NCBI GenBank assembly: GCA_900299145.1
Contig: OMIN01000142.1
Span: 1-64,000 of the forward strand
Reading direction: 5' to 3'
Source: Betaproteobacteria bacterium
GTDB taxonomy: Bacteria; Pseudomonadota; Gammaproteobacteria; Burkholderiales; SG8-41
Length of the DNA: 64,000 nucleotides
Part shown: one piece after another, positions 9,088 through 17,134 of the stretch
Layout: every line of letters starts with the position of its first letter
Position numbering within the stretch: position 1 is the first letter of the stretch
Translations under genes and position numbers: made by a program
Notes under the pieces: generated by a model
What the model was told of the DNA's origin: nothing
Database searches by the model: none
The model's input: only the letters and a program-made list of their open reading frames with translations

Positions 9088-10248
9088 TCACCCCAACCGC
9101 GGATCCGCTGTAGATTCCCCCTTGGGCTTCACCGGCGGATGCGCCTTCAGCACGTCTTCGTTCAGTGTAATTCCCAGCCCCGGCGCCTGCGGCACGGCGT
9201 AGCAACCGTCCACCAGCTTGGGATGAGCGCCGGTCATGATTTCATCGTAAAAACTGCCTTCGCTTTGCCGTTCCAGAATCAGGAAGTTCGGCACCAGCGA
9301 ACATACGTGCAGACTGCCCATGTTGCACACCGGGCCGGTGGGGTTATGCGGCGAGAACTTCACGCCAAATTCGTGCGCGCGATTCGCCACCGCCAGCATG
9401 CCGGTGTAGCCACCGGTGTATTTGATGTCCGGCATCACCACGTCGAGCAACTTCGCGCGCAGCAGTGGCTCAAAGCCCAGCACGCCGATCTGGCGCTCAC
9501 CGCCGGCAATCAGCACGCCCATATCGGCAGCGGCACGGCGCACGCGATCCAGCACCGCATGATGCTCGGCACGCTCCGAAGTCAGACACTCCCCCCAGAA
9601 CAGTTTCGCGGGTGCGAGGTCGCGCAGGAGTTGCAGAGCCGTCGGCTCATCAAAGCGCCAGTGGCAATCCACCAGTACGCCAGCGTCCGGCCCCACGGCG
9701 TCGCGCACCGCCAGTATGCAGTCGAGCGCGTGACGATATTTTTTTCTGACCTCGGGGTCGTTCATGTCGGCCCAGAACACCCCATCAAATGGCGCGAGCT
9801 TGAACGCGGTGTAGCCCTGCGCCTGGCGATCGCGTGCCAGGGCAGCGAAACCCGCTGGAGAACGGTCCGTCGCCGCACGGTTGATGTTGCCGTAGACGCG
9901 TATCCGGTCGCGCAGCGGCGCACCGAAGAGGCGATGCAACGGCACACCTGCCTCGCGCGCCTTGATGTCCATCAGCGCCATTTCCGCCGCGCTCAATATC
10001 GAATTCCACACCAGCCCGCCGACCGCGTGCGGATACACCGTCAACTGCGGCAACGCCGCATCGATGGCAAGGCCGGTGATGTTCGCCGCGAGGCGCTTTA
10101 CGTTGAGGATTTGATTTTCCTCCCAGCCGCCGGAGAGCGACGCCTCGCCCCAGCCAGTCAGCCCGTCATCGGTCTGGATTTTCAGAAAGAACCAGTTGGT
10201 TTTCTCCGAAACATTCACCGCATAAGGCGTAAGTGTTTGTATTTTCAT
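9088..10248 (-). CDS. Enolase-superfamily (mandelate racemase / muconate lactonizing) enzyme
   Basis: About 386 residues. The N-terminal capping domain starts MKIQTLTPYAVNV and is followed by a TIM barrel. The catalytic lysine region is 'YTAFKLAPFD', metal ligands fall in 'VLVDCHW', 'FWGECL' and 'IAGGERQ', and the acid/base histidine is in 'SPHNPTGPV'. The pattern fits acid-sugar dehydratases such as galactonate or mannonate dehydratases more than muconate cycloisomerases. The 669-residue track ORF extends into the divergent iorA gene and is not credible upstream of MKI. The start overlaps motif copy 4. It is divergent from the Mo-hydroxylase operon. Confidence 0.85.
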   Translation of the reverse strand: MKIQTLTPYAVNVSEKTNWFFLKIQTDDGLTGWGEASLSGGWEENQILNVKRLAANITGLAIDAALPQLTVYPHAVGGLVWNSILSAAEMALMDIKAREAGVPLHRLFGAPLRDRIRVYGNINRAATDRSPAGFAALARDRQAQGYTAFKLAPFDGVFWADMNDPEVRKKYRHALDCILAVRDAVGPDAGVLVDCHWRFDEPTALQLLRDLAPAKLFWGECLTSERAEHHAVLDRVRRAAADMGVLIAGGERQIGVLGFEPLLRAKLLDVVMPDIKYTGGYTGMLAVANRAHEFGVKFSPHNPTGPVCNMGSLHVCSLVPNFLILERQSEGSFYDEIMTGAHPKLVDGCYAVPQAPGLGITLNEDVLKAHPPVKPKGESTADPRLG

Positions 10249-10256
10249 GGTTTTTT
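10230..10256 (+). repeat. AT-rich motif copy 4 (diverged, TAAGTGTTTG)
   Basis: Diverged copy straddling the start codon of the enolase-superfamily gene on the opposite strand; it may be partly fortuitous because MKI.TLT is normal for the family. Confidence 0.45.
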
Positions 10257-10356
10257 GGTTTTTCTTAAAAGGCATGCCAGGGCTGGCGACTTCGACTATC
10301 ACTTCGACTATATTACGCGCGTTCGAAATCCACCCAACCACAAACCGGATATCCCC

Positions 10357-10821
10357 ATGCCCGACTACACCCTGCGCGTGAACGGCGCGCAGCGCACCGT
10401 ACGCACCGACGCCGATACGCCGCTGCTTTACGTGCTGCGCAACGACTTTGAACTGAACGGCCCCAAATACGGCTGCGGCATGGCGCAATGCGGCGCCTGC
10501 ACGGTGCACATTGATGGACGCGCGGCACGCTCGTGCGTCACGCCGGTATCGTCGCTTGCGGGCAAGGCCGTCACCACACTCGAAGGCATCGGCACGCCGG
10601 ACAAGCCGCACCCGCTGCAAAAAGCGTTTCTCGATGAGCAGGCGGCGCAATGCGGCTATTGCACCAACGGCATGATCATGGCGGCCAAGGCGCTTCTCGA
10701 CAGCAAACCGAATCCCGCGGTGGCCGACATCAAGAACGCACTCAATGGCAACCTGTGCCGCTGTGGCTCGCACAACCGCATCGTGCGCGCGGTGCAACGC
10801 GCGGCCGGCGTGAAAGCGTAG
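10357..10821 (+). CDS. IorA-type [2Fe-2S] subunit of a molybdenum hydroxylase (set 1)
   Basis: 154 residues with the two [2Fe-2S] clusters of xanthine-oxidase-family small subunits: a plant-type ferredoxin site 'KYGCGMAQCGACTV...SC' and the helical second site 'CGYCTNG...CRCG'. It passes electrons from the Mo centre of the next gene product. The start MPDYTLRVNG is chosen by homology; the track ORF (from 8842) is a fusion with noncoding frame. It lies 10 bases upstream of the large subunit. No FAD subunit is encoded, as in isoquinoline 1-oxidoreductase-type enzymes, and a cytochrome c gene follows. Confidence 0.92.
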   Translation: MPDYTLRVNGAQRTVRTDADTPLLYVLRNDFELNGPKYGCGMAQCGACTVHIDGRAARSCVTPVSSLAGKAVTTLEGIGTPDKPHPLQKAFLDEQAAQCGYCTNGMIMAAKALLDSKPNPAVADIKNALNGNLCRCGSHNRIVRAVQRAAGVKA

Positions 10822-10831
10822 GAAGATCACG

Positions 10832-13066
10832 ATGCAAACCACACTCAACACCAACCGCCGCCAGTTCCTCAAACGCACTGGCGTTATCGTATCAACCTTT
10901 ACGCTCGCCGGCCCCGCGGCTGTGGTTCCGCAAACCGTGGCGCCACTGCCCGGCGGCCTCAACGCCAACCGCATGCTCGACGGCTGGGTACGCATCAACA
11001 GCAACAATACCGTCACCGTCTTCACCGGCAAATGCGAAATCGGCCAGGGCATTTTGACGGCGCTGACGCAAATTGCCGCCGATGAACTGGATGTCACTTA
11101 CGAGCGCGTTGAGATCATTTCCGCCGATACCGCGCGCACGCCCAATGAGGGCATGACGGTCGGCAGCTTCTCGGTGGAACAAAGTGGTGCGGCACTGCGC
11201 TTTGCCTGCGCCGAAGCGCGCGCGATGCTGTTGGCCGCCGCATCGAAAAAGCTCAATGTGGCGATGGAAAAACTTTCCGTGAACGATGGCACCATCAGCG
11301 CATCGCCGGCGCGCATGACCTACTGGGACATCGCGAAAGAGGTCAATTTCAAACGGGAAGCCACCGCCACCTTTAAACCCAAGCCCGCCGCACAGCACAA
11401 AATCATCGGCAAACCGGTGCCGCGCCGCGATTTTCCAGCCAAGGTCTCTGGCGGCGCGGCGTTCGTGCAGGACTTGCGCCTGCCCGGCATGGTGTTCGGC
11501 CGCGTCGTACGCCCCCCGTCGTATCGCGCCACGTTGCAAAGCGTCGACGAAGCGGCGGTGAAAGCCCTCCCCGGCGTGATCACCGTGGCGCGTGACGGCA
11601 ATTTTCTGGCAGTGGCCGCCGAGCGCGAGGAACAGGCCATCAAGGCGGCCCAGGCGCTGCGTGCGTCGGCGAGGTGGACGGAAGCCCCGGATCTGCCGCC
11701 AAGCGGTGGCGCGTTCTTCGATCACATGCGGAAAATGCCCGCGCGCGACATGGTGATTAAAGCCACGTCGCCCGCCACCGCAAGCGGTGGCAAAGTCACT
11801 TCGGTGGAAGCGGAATACACGCGCCCCTACCAGTCGCACGGCTCCATCGGCCCTTCGTGTGCCGTGGCGCAGATGAAAGACGGCAAGCTGCAGGTCTGGA
11901 CACACTCGCAAGGCGTGTTCCCGCTAAGGGCCGAGCTTTCCAGGGCATTGCGCATGAAGCCCGCCGACATTGTCTGCACACACGCCGAGGGTTCGGGTTG
12001 TTACGGGCACAATGGCGCGGATGATGTTGCGTTTGACGCGGCATTGGTAGCGCGCTCACTCAATGGCCGCCCCGTGAAATTGCAATGGATGCGCGAAGAC
12101 GAATTCGCATGGGAACCGTACGGCTCAGCCATGCTACTCAAAATGCACGCATTGCTTGACGAATCAAAGCAGATTGTCAGTTGGCAGCACGAAATCTGGA
12201 GCCACTCGCACAATATGCGCCCGACCAGCAACCCCGATGGCATCGCCTTTCTCGGCAGCTGGCATCTGACCGACCCGGCACGCCGCCCCACACCCGTGAA
12301 CGGACCGCAACCCAACGGCGCCGCTGACCGCAACGCGGTGCCGCTCTATGACTTTCCCCGCCAGAATGTGCTGTTGCATTTCATCACCGACATGCCGGTA
12401 CGTGTTTCGGCACTGCGCGGGCTGGGCGCTTACGCGAACGTATTCGCGCTGGAATCGTTCATGGACGAGATCGCGCTGGCCGCCGGTGAAGACCCGGTGG
12501 CGTTTCGCCTGAAGCACATGAAAAATCCGCGCGCACGCGCGGTGATCGAAATGGCCGCGGAAAAAGCGGGATGGAAACCCAACGCCAAAAACTACGGCGC
12601 AGCCCCCAACATCGGTAGAGGCATTGCCTTCGCGCAATACAAGAATCTTGCGTGTTACTGCGCGGTCGTCGCCGATGTCACTGTAGATCGCAACGGCATG
12701 GCAAAAGTTACGCGGGCTGTCGCCGCCGTCGATGCCGGGTTGATCATCAACCCCGATGGCGTGATCAATCAGATCGAAGGCGGCATAATTCAGTCGGCAA
12801 GCTGGACGTTGAAAGAGCAGGTGAAATTCGACCGCCAGCGCATCACCACGCGGTCATGGGCCGACTATCCGATCTTCACCTTTAACGATGTGCCGCAAGT
12901 GGAAGTGCACCTCATTAACCGACCCGACGAGCGCCCGCTTGGCGCTGGCGAAGGTTCGCAAGGCCCAACTGTGGCGGCCATCGCCAATGCCATTGCCAAC
13001 GCCACCGGCAAGCGCCCTCGTGATTTGCCTTTCACACCTGAAAAGATCCGCGCCTTGATCGTTTAA
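10832..13066 (+). CDS. IorB-type molybdopterin subunit of a molybdenum hydroxylase (set 1)
   Basis: 744 residues with a Tat signal 'NRRQFLKRTGVIVS', so the holoenzyme should be exported folded to the periplasm. The body follows the aldehyde oxidase/xanthine dehydrogenase pattern: 'CEIGQGILTALTQIAADEL', 'PVPRRDFPAKVSGGAAFVQDL', 'GSGCYGHNGADDVAFDAAL', 'RGLGAYANVFALESF'. The active-site glutamate loop 'PLGAGEGSQGP' is intact, unlike in the two other sets in this window. Family enzymes hydroxylate N-heterocycles or oxidise aldehydes with water as oxygen donor. Electrons probably go through IorA to the cytochrome c encoded next. The natural substrate is unknown. Confidence 0.92.
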   Translation: MQTTLNTNRRQFLKRTGVIVSTFTLAGPAAVVPQTVAPLPGGLNANRMLDGWVRINSNNTVTVFTGKCEIGQGILTALTQIAADELDVTYERVEIISADTARTPNEGMTVGSFSVEQSGAALRFACAEARAMLLAAASKKLNVAMEKLSVNDGTISASPARMTYWDIAKEVNFKREATATFKPKPAAQHKIIGKPVPRRDFPAKVSGGAAFVQDLRLPGMVFGRVVRPPSYRATLQSVDEAAVKALPGVITVARDGNFLAVAAEREEQAIKAAQALRASARWTEAPDLPPSGGAFFDHMRKMPARDMVIKATSPATASGGKVTSVEAEYTRPYQSHGSIGPSCAVAQMKDGKLQVWTHSQGVFPLRAELSRALRMKPADIVCTHAEGSGCYGHNGADDVAFDAALVARSLNGRPVKLQWMREDEFAWEPYGSAMLLKMHALLDESKQIVSWQHEIWSHSHNMRPTSNPDGIAFLGSWHLTDPARRPTPVNGPQPNGAADRNAVPLYDFPRQNVLLHFITDMPVRVSALRGLGAYANVFALESFMDEIALAAGEDPVAFRLKHMKNPRARAVIEMAAEKAGWKPNAKNYGAAPNIGRGIAFAQYKNLACYCAVVADVTVDRNGMAKVTRAVAAVDAGLIINPDGVINQIEGGIIQSASWTLKEQVKFDRQRITTRSWADYPIFTFNDVPQVEVHLINRPDERPLGAGEGSQGPTVAAIANAIANATGKRPRDLPFTPEKIRALIV

Positions 13067-13067
13067 T

Positions 13068-13093
13068 AAAATATGAATAAAAACAGATACTTA
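13068..13093 (-). repeat. AT-rich motif copy 5
   Basis: Full match (TAAGTATCTGTTTTTATT on the minus strand) covering the start codon and first codons of the cytochrome c gene, where it encodes MNKNRYL. Confidence 0.85.
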
Positions 13094-13468
13094 CGAAATA
13101 TCCCCCACAGCAACGCCGCACGCGCCTCGCTGCTGGCGCTAACGCTTGCCTGCGTTGCCGTACCGCTGTCACAAGCGCAATCCGGCAAGGCCTCCGCGCG
13201 CGAACGCGCCGGCGCGACGGTGTTCGGCGAGCATTGCTCCGTTTGCCACGGCGTACGGCTGTTGAAGCAGGACGCCGCGTACGATCTACGTGCCGTTATT
13301 GCCGACATGAGCGAAGAGCAATTCCTGCGCGGCGCAAAAACGCGGCGCGGCGCCATGCCGTCGTTCGCCGGGCAACTCAAGGACGAGCAACTCACCGACG
13401 TGTACGCCTACATCAGGCGTGGTCACTCGCCCGATCTGGACGACGTGCGCATGGAGAGCAACCACTGA
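13073..13468 (+). CDS. Periplasmic cytochrome c, partner of the Mo-hydroxylase
   Basis: 131 residues with a signal peptide and one class I heme site 'CSVCHG'; the distal ligand is likely the methionine in 'RRGAMPSFAGQL'. It starts 6 bases after the large-subunit stop, so it is cotranscribed and is the obvious electron acceptor for that periplasmic oxidase. The first residues MNKNRYLRN are encoded by motif copy 5, and there is no Shine-Dalgarno in the 6-base gap, so translational coupling is likely. A later start would lose part of the positively charged n-region. Confidence 0.9.
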   Translation: MNKNRYLRNIPHSNAARASLLALTLACVAVPLSQAQSGKASARERAGATVFGEHCSVCHGVRLLKQDAAYDLRAVIADMSEEQFLRGAKTRRGAMPSFAGQLKDEQLTDVYAYIRRGHSPDLDDVRMESNH

Positions 13469-13491
13469 GGACGATCGGCGCTCCCGCCACT

Positions 13492-14013
13492 GTGCGCCTG
13501 AAACAGCGCGTGCTGCCAGCCGTGCTGCTGCTGGCGCTGACGGCGTTCGCGGGCGCGATGGCCTATGGCTGGTGGCACCGCTCGACCCACGCTACGCTCG
13601 AAGTGCAACTGGTGTTTAACGCCCGCGGCGGCGCGGCCAACCGCCTGCGCAATGGCCAGCTGGAATTTCTAGATGGCGATAGCAAAGTACTGGCCCGCGC
13701 CACGATCGACAGCCGCCGTGGCGTGGTGTGGCTCGCCCACCCCGAACGCGGCCAGTGCGGCCCCGATCTCACGCGCGGCGCCTACCTCGATTGCTTCCGC
13801 GCCCATTCGGAATGGATCCCACAGTGGATTGAACATGCGCGCCGCGCCAACGTCAGGCTCGACGGCTGCACCATTCCCGATGCACCGGTGACGCTGTACC
13901 CCCGCCGCGACAACCTGCTGCTGTGGTGGATGCCGCTGCCGCATGTCGGTGGAAAGCCGTATGCGAGGCATATTGCCACGGTTACGGCGAATCAGCGGCA
14001 GTGTGGGGAATGA
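13492..14013 (+). CDS. Membrane-anchored protein of unknown function
   Basis: A reading frame of 173 codons from a GTG at 13492. It has one N-terminal membrane segment (PAVLLLALTAFAGAMAYGWW) and a periplasmic domain with four cysteines (GQCGPD, LDCFRA, DGCTIP, RQCGE) that could form disulfides. I do not recognise the family. It follows the cytochrome c gene by 23 bases and probably belongs to the same operon, so an assembly or accessory role is possible. The start is uncertain: the track ORF begins at 13234 inside the cytochrome gene, and an ATG at 13558 lies inside the membrane segment. Confidence 0.6.
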   Translation: MRLKQRVLPAVLLLALTAFAGAMAYGWWHRSTHATLEVQLVFNARGGAANRLRNGQLEFLDGDSKVLARATIDSRRGVVWLAHPERGQCGPDLTRGAYLDCFRAHSEWIPQWIEHARRANVRLDGCTIPDAPVTLYPRRDNLLLWWMPLPHVGGKPYARHIATVTANQRQCGE

Positions 14014-14105
14014 GTGTGGCCGCTTTCCCACCAGAGCATGGCGGGTTGACCATGCGAGCGCGGGATAGCCGCTCAGCCACGCGCTATCGGCACTCCAATG
14101 GAAAA

Positions 14106-14561
14106 TCAGGGCGCAGCGACAAGACGATATGAAGCATGACAGCCGGCGCAGTACGACATTAACTTTGCCGTGCGTCCCATGATTTGCGCAGCCGACTCCT
14201 TGTTCGCTATACCTTCCGCCACCTCGTCGAATGACTTATGCATAGCCCCAGCCATGGCCCGCCAAGCGTCCGTTGTTTTATGCCCGAAACTTGGCGGCCG
14301 CCCCGGAAGTGGAAATTTCACACGTCCCGTACCGCGATCAAGCATCGCTTTGCGGGCGGTCTCTAGATCACCAGTCGAAATCGCCTGCTGGGCGGCTCCA
14401 ATGGCATCCAGATGCCCACGTATTTCGCTGAGCAAGAAACTGTACTCTTGCGGGTTCAGGGTTATGGGTTGTCGTACATCAGAAGGATCGACCGCCAAAC
14501 TTGTGCCACTGTGAAACAGCAGAGTGACAGAAAGAAATATTGCCCCTGAGAGGAATTTCAT
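14106..14561 (-). CDS. Cytochrome c'-type (class II) protein
   Basis: 151 residues with a signal peptide (MKFLSGAIFLSVTLLFHSGTSLAV) and a helical body. A single C-terminal heme-binding site 'YCAGCHASYR' is the arrangement of class II cytochromes, in which the CxxCH lies near the C-terminus. The start at 14561 follows AAGAGAAAT, a usable ribosome binding site; the longer track ORF adds an implausible 26 residues. It faces the oxidase operon on the opposite strand. Cytochromes c' bind NO or act in stress tolerance, but here only the class can be stated. Confidence 0.78.
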   Translation of the reverse strand: MKFLSGAIFLSVTLLFHSGTSLAVDPSDVRQPITLNPQEYSFLLSEIRGHLDAIGAAQQAISTGDLETARKAMLDRGTGRVKFPLPGRPPSFGHKTTDAWRAMAGAMHKSFDEVAEGIANKESAAQIMGRTAKLMSYCAGCHASYRLVAAP

Positions 14562-14705
14562 GATTTCTCTTTTTGGGTGAGTTAAACACGCCGCCTGAGG
14601 TCGTCTGTAACCGAGTGTAGCCCCCTTGTAGCGCAGCACAATACAGGCAACACACTCCAGCTACTACTGCATTCCCGTATTCCGTTGCGCTTGTTACAGT
14701 AGCCG

Positions 14706-14788
14706 TAGCCCGTATGGAGCAAAGCGCAATATGGGACAGTGTTGGCAACCCAAGTGTTCCCGCATTACGCTGCGCTCCATACGGGCTA
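14706..14788. repeat. Inverted repeat, TAGCCCGTATGGAGC family
   Basis: Two arms, TAGCCCGTATGGAGC... and ...GCTCCATACGGGCTA, separated by a short loop and extending imperfectly inward (AGCGCAAT / ATTACGCT). The sequence resembles the widespread 'TAGCCCGGATGGAGCG' intergenic repeats of proteobacteria. Confidence 0.8.
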
Positions 14789-14831
14789 AAGACTGGGCCT
14801 ACAACTGCTGCAAACCACACACCCCGAAACA

Positions 14832-14905
14832 GGGATCGCAGGACGTCTCGTCCGCAAGGAAGCGCCGTGCCTGCCAGGCACAGCGGGCGAGACGCCCGCG
14901 ATCCC
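14832..14905. repeat. Inverted repeat, GGGATCGC..CGTCTCG family
   Basis: Arms GGGATCGCAGGACGTCTCG and its near complement CGAGACGCCCGCGATCCC bracket a nested GTGCCT/AGGCAC hairpin. A degenerate relative occurs at about 45230-45318. Confidence 0.75.
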
Positions 14906-14947
14906 GGTGCTGTTCTGTGAAGATGCCCCCTCACATCACGTCACGCC

Positions 14948-14974
14948 AAAAAATTTAAATAAAACAAATACTTA
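14948..14974 (-). repeat. AT-rich motif copy 6
   Basis: Full match on the minus strand. The motif's leading TAA is the stop codon of the SDR gene, so the motif begins exactly at the end of that gene in sense orientation. Confidence 0.85.
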
Positions 14975-15745
14975 CAGCACCCCTGACACACCACCATCCA
15001 CATTGATGCAGCAGCCGGTGACATAACTCGCCGCATCCGAAGCCAGAAACGCAATCACGTTAGCGACTTCTTCGGACTCGCCCATGCGGCCCATCGGGAT
15101 GGATTTGCTGTTGCGCGCGTAGTGTTCATCGACGGTCAAATTGTTACGCTTGGCGCCGCGCTCCTGCCCCGCAGATTTGATTTTGCCCACGGCCACGGCG
15201 TTGACGAGTATGTTGTCCGCCGCGTATTCCTTCGACAGCCCCTTGGTCAGCGCGAGACCCGCCGCGCGGCTGACTGTTGTCGGAAACATTGCCGCGCCCG
15301 GCTGTTTGGCGCCGACCATGTTGAGATTGATAATGCGACCGCCACCGACTTTTTTCATGTGTGGCACGGCGGCGCGCGTGGTGCGAATTTGCGCATAAAC
15401 CTTGATCGCGATGTCGTTGTCCCATACGGCTTCGTCGACTTTCTCGAACGCCACCTGCCCTGATCCACCGGCATTGTTGACCACCACATCAAGCCGGCCA
15501 AAGTGTTTGGCAACGGCGTCGATAAAGTTTTCCATCTCGCCCTTTTTGCTGGCGTCTGCGGCCAACGCCAGCACGTCGCCACCCTGTTTGCGCATGTCGT
15601 CGGCGAGTTTGTCGAGCACATCCTTACGCCGCGCGCAAAACGCCACTTTCGCGCCTTCGGCCACGAATCGTTGCACGGTGGCGCGGCCGATGCCTTCGCT
15701 GCCACCCGTAACCGCCACCACTTTGCCCTTGAGTCCGAGTTCCAT
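14972..15745 (-). CDS. SDR-family oxidoreductase lacking the YxxxK pair
   Basis: 257 residues, classical short-chain dehydrogenase length. The cofactor motif is 'TGGSEGIG' and 'NNAGGSG' is present. At the catalytic position, where S...YxxxK is expected, the sequence reads 'AMFPTTVSRAAGLALTKG': by alignment Tyr is replaced by Thr and Lys by Arg. This marks a divergent subfamily known in other proteobacteria, and standard SDR chemistry is doubtful. The C-terminal 'ASYVTGCCINVDGG' is normal. The stop codon TAA is contributed by motif copy 6. GAGTAGCAAACT precedes the start. Confidence 0.85.
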   Translation of the reverse strand: MELGLKGKVVAVTGGSEGIGRATVQRFVAEGAKVAFCARRKDVLDKLADDMRKQGGDVLALAADASKKGEMENFIDAVAKHFGRLDVVVNNAGGSGQVAFEKVDEAVWDNDIAIKVYAQIRTTRAAVPHMKKVGGGRIINLNMVGAKQPGAAMFPTTVSRAAGLALTKGLSKEYAADNILVNAVAVGKIKSAGQERGAKRNNLTVDEHYARNSKSIPMGRMGESEEVANVIAFLASDAASYVTGCCINVDGGVSGVL

Positions 15746-15939
15746 AGTTTGCTACTCCATTATTATGTTTTGGACTGCACATTGTGACACAAGCCGGCCC
15801 GCGCGCCCGCGCCAGGCTGACGGAAACATTTGCTTACACACCTGCGCACTCTGTTACGCAAACAGCGTCGGCACGCGCATCCCCCGCCCGTTATTGCAAG
15901 CGCGGGCATCCGCAATCACGAAATAGAGGAGATCAAACC

Positions 15940-16062
15940 ATGAAAGCCGTCAAACTCGTTATTGCGGTCACCATCGCAGCGCTGCTGGCCGGCTGCATCG
16001 TTGTTCCCGTCGGCGGCGGCTACCGCGGCCATCATCATCACGGCGGCTATTACCGCTATTAG
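15940..16062 (+). CDS. Very small lipoprotein with His-rich tail
   Basis: 40 residues: MKAVKLVIAVTIAALLAGC is a clear lipoprotein signal with lipobox LLAGC, followed by a short glycine/histidine/tyrosine tail (GGGYRGHHHHGGYYRY). A strong AGAGGAGAT ribosome binding site fixes the start; the longer track ORF at 15784 is not supported. Similar tiny Gly/His-rich lipoproteins are common in Betaproteobacteria without known role; the tail could bind metal, which is inference. Confidence 0.75.
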   Translation: MKAVKLVIAVTIAALLAGCIVVPVGGGYRGHHHHGGYYRY

Positions 16063-16106
16063 CGCTGCGGCGTGGCGTGATGGGTGCATGCTAAACTGCG
16101 CCCACC

Positions 16107-17081
16107 ATGAAAATAATCATTCCCGACGATTACCACGGGCTGGTCTCGAAGCTGCCGAGCTTCACCAAACTGGCCGGCCATGATGTCACGGTGCTGCGTG
16201 ATGTCGCACCGTCGTTTGAAACCCTGGCGGCGAAGCTGCGCGAAGCCGACATCATCATCGCCAACCGCGAACGCACTGATTTCACGCGCGCGCTGATCGA
16301 GCAATTGCCGAATCTGAAACTCATCGCGCAAACGGGCCGTAGTGCACATAGCATTGATCTGCAAGCCTGCACCGATCATGGCATTGCCGTTTGTGCCGGT
16401 TCGCAGGCGTCGCCCTTTACCGTGGCCGAGCACACGTGGGCGATGATTTTCGCGTGGGCGCGGCGCATCAGTGAGGACGCCGCCACCTTCAAAGCGGGAC
16501 TGTGGCGTGACTGGTTCAGCGTCAGCCTGCGTGGCAAAACGCTGGGCGTGTATGGCTTGGGCAAGATCGGCGAACCGGTGGCCGCGGCGGGCGCCGCTTT
16601 CGGCATGCGCGTGGTGTGTTACTCCCGCGAGGCGACCGCTCGACGCGCGCGTGAATTGGGTTATGAAGCTGCCACATCACGCGCGGAATTCTTCTCGCAA
16701 GCGGATGTGCTGAGTGTCAACCTGCGCATGCTCCCGGCCACGCGCGGCATCATCACCGCGACTGATCTTGCCTTGATGAAGCCTTCCGCGCTCATCGTCA
16801 ACACTTCGCGCGCGGAACTCTTCGCGCCTGGCGCGCTGGTCGAGGCGCTCAGGAAAGGCCGCCCCGGTTTTGCGGCTGTCGACGTTTACGAAAACGAGCC
16901 TGTGCAAAACGGTGATCATCCGCTGCTCAAGCTGCCTAATGCCATTTGCACGCCACACACCGCATGGCTCGAGCCGCACACCTATGAAATGTATTTCGGC
17001 GAAGCCTTCGAGCAGGCCGCAGCCTACGCAGCGGGGCAGCCGGTAAAATTGCTGAATCCGGGCGTCGCCGCCCGCAAATAA
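16107..17081 (+). CDS. D-2-hydroxyacid dehydrogenase
   Basis: 324 residues, NAD-dependent. The Rossmann motif is 'GVYGLGKIGEPVA'. The catalytic arginine is in 'NTSRAELF', the glutamate in 'YENEPV' and the histidine in 'CTPHTAWLEP'. It reduces a 2-keto acid to a D-2-hydroxy acid or the reverse; the exact acid is not evident. The Bug gene follows by 53 bases and is likely in the same unit, which suggests a carboxylic acid as substrate. This is one of three such dehydrogenases in the window. Confidence 0.9.
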   Translation: MKIIIPDDYHGLVSKLPSFTKLAGHDVTVLRDVAPSFETLAAKLREADIIIANRERTDFTRALIEQLPNLKLIAQTGRSAHSIDLQACTDHGIAVCAGSQASPFTVAEHTWAMIFAWARRISEDAATFKAGLWRDWFSVSLRGKTLGVYGLGKIGEPVAAAGAAFGMRVVCYSREATARRARELGYEAATSRAEFFSQADVLSVNLRMLPATRGIITATDLALMKPSALIVNTSRAELFAPGALVEALRKGRPGFAAVDVYENEPVQNGDHPLLKLPNAICTPHTAWLEPHTYEMYFGEAFEQAAAYAAGQPVKLLNPGVAARK

Positions 17082-17134
17082 CGCAAACGACAACGCAAAT
17101 AACACCAACACACGATCGATGGAGGAGCATCACC

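Larger units (their letters stand above)
14562..14971. other. Gene-free stretch holding two inverted-repeat elements
   Basis: About 410 bases between the cytochrome c' start and the SDR stop. I see no credible gene. It contains two REP-like inverted repeats (annotated separately) and, at its end, motif copy 6. It must also hold the promoter of the cytochrome c' gene, but no clear -35/-10 pair is visible. Confidence 0.7.

Noticed and set aside
8842-10356. Long + strand ORF upstream of iorA (659 aa)
   Set aside because: It is an antisense shadow of the enolase-superfamily and hydrolase genes; only the part from 10357 is real.
14562-14971. CRISPR or transposon remnant in the repeat-rich gap
   Set aside because: The repeats are single inverted pairs of common REP families, with no direct-repeat/spacer array and no transposase trace.
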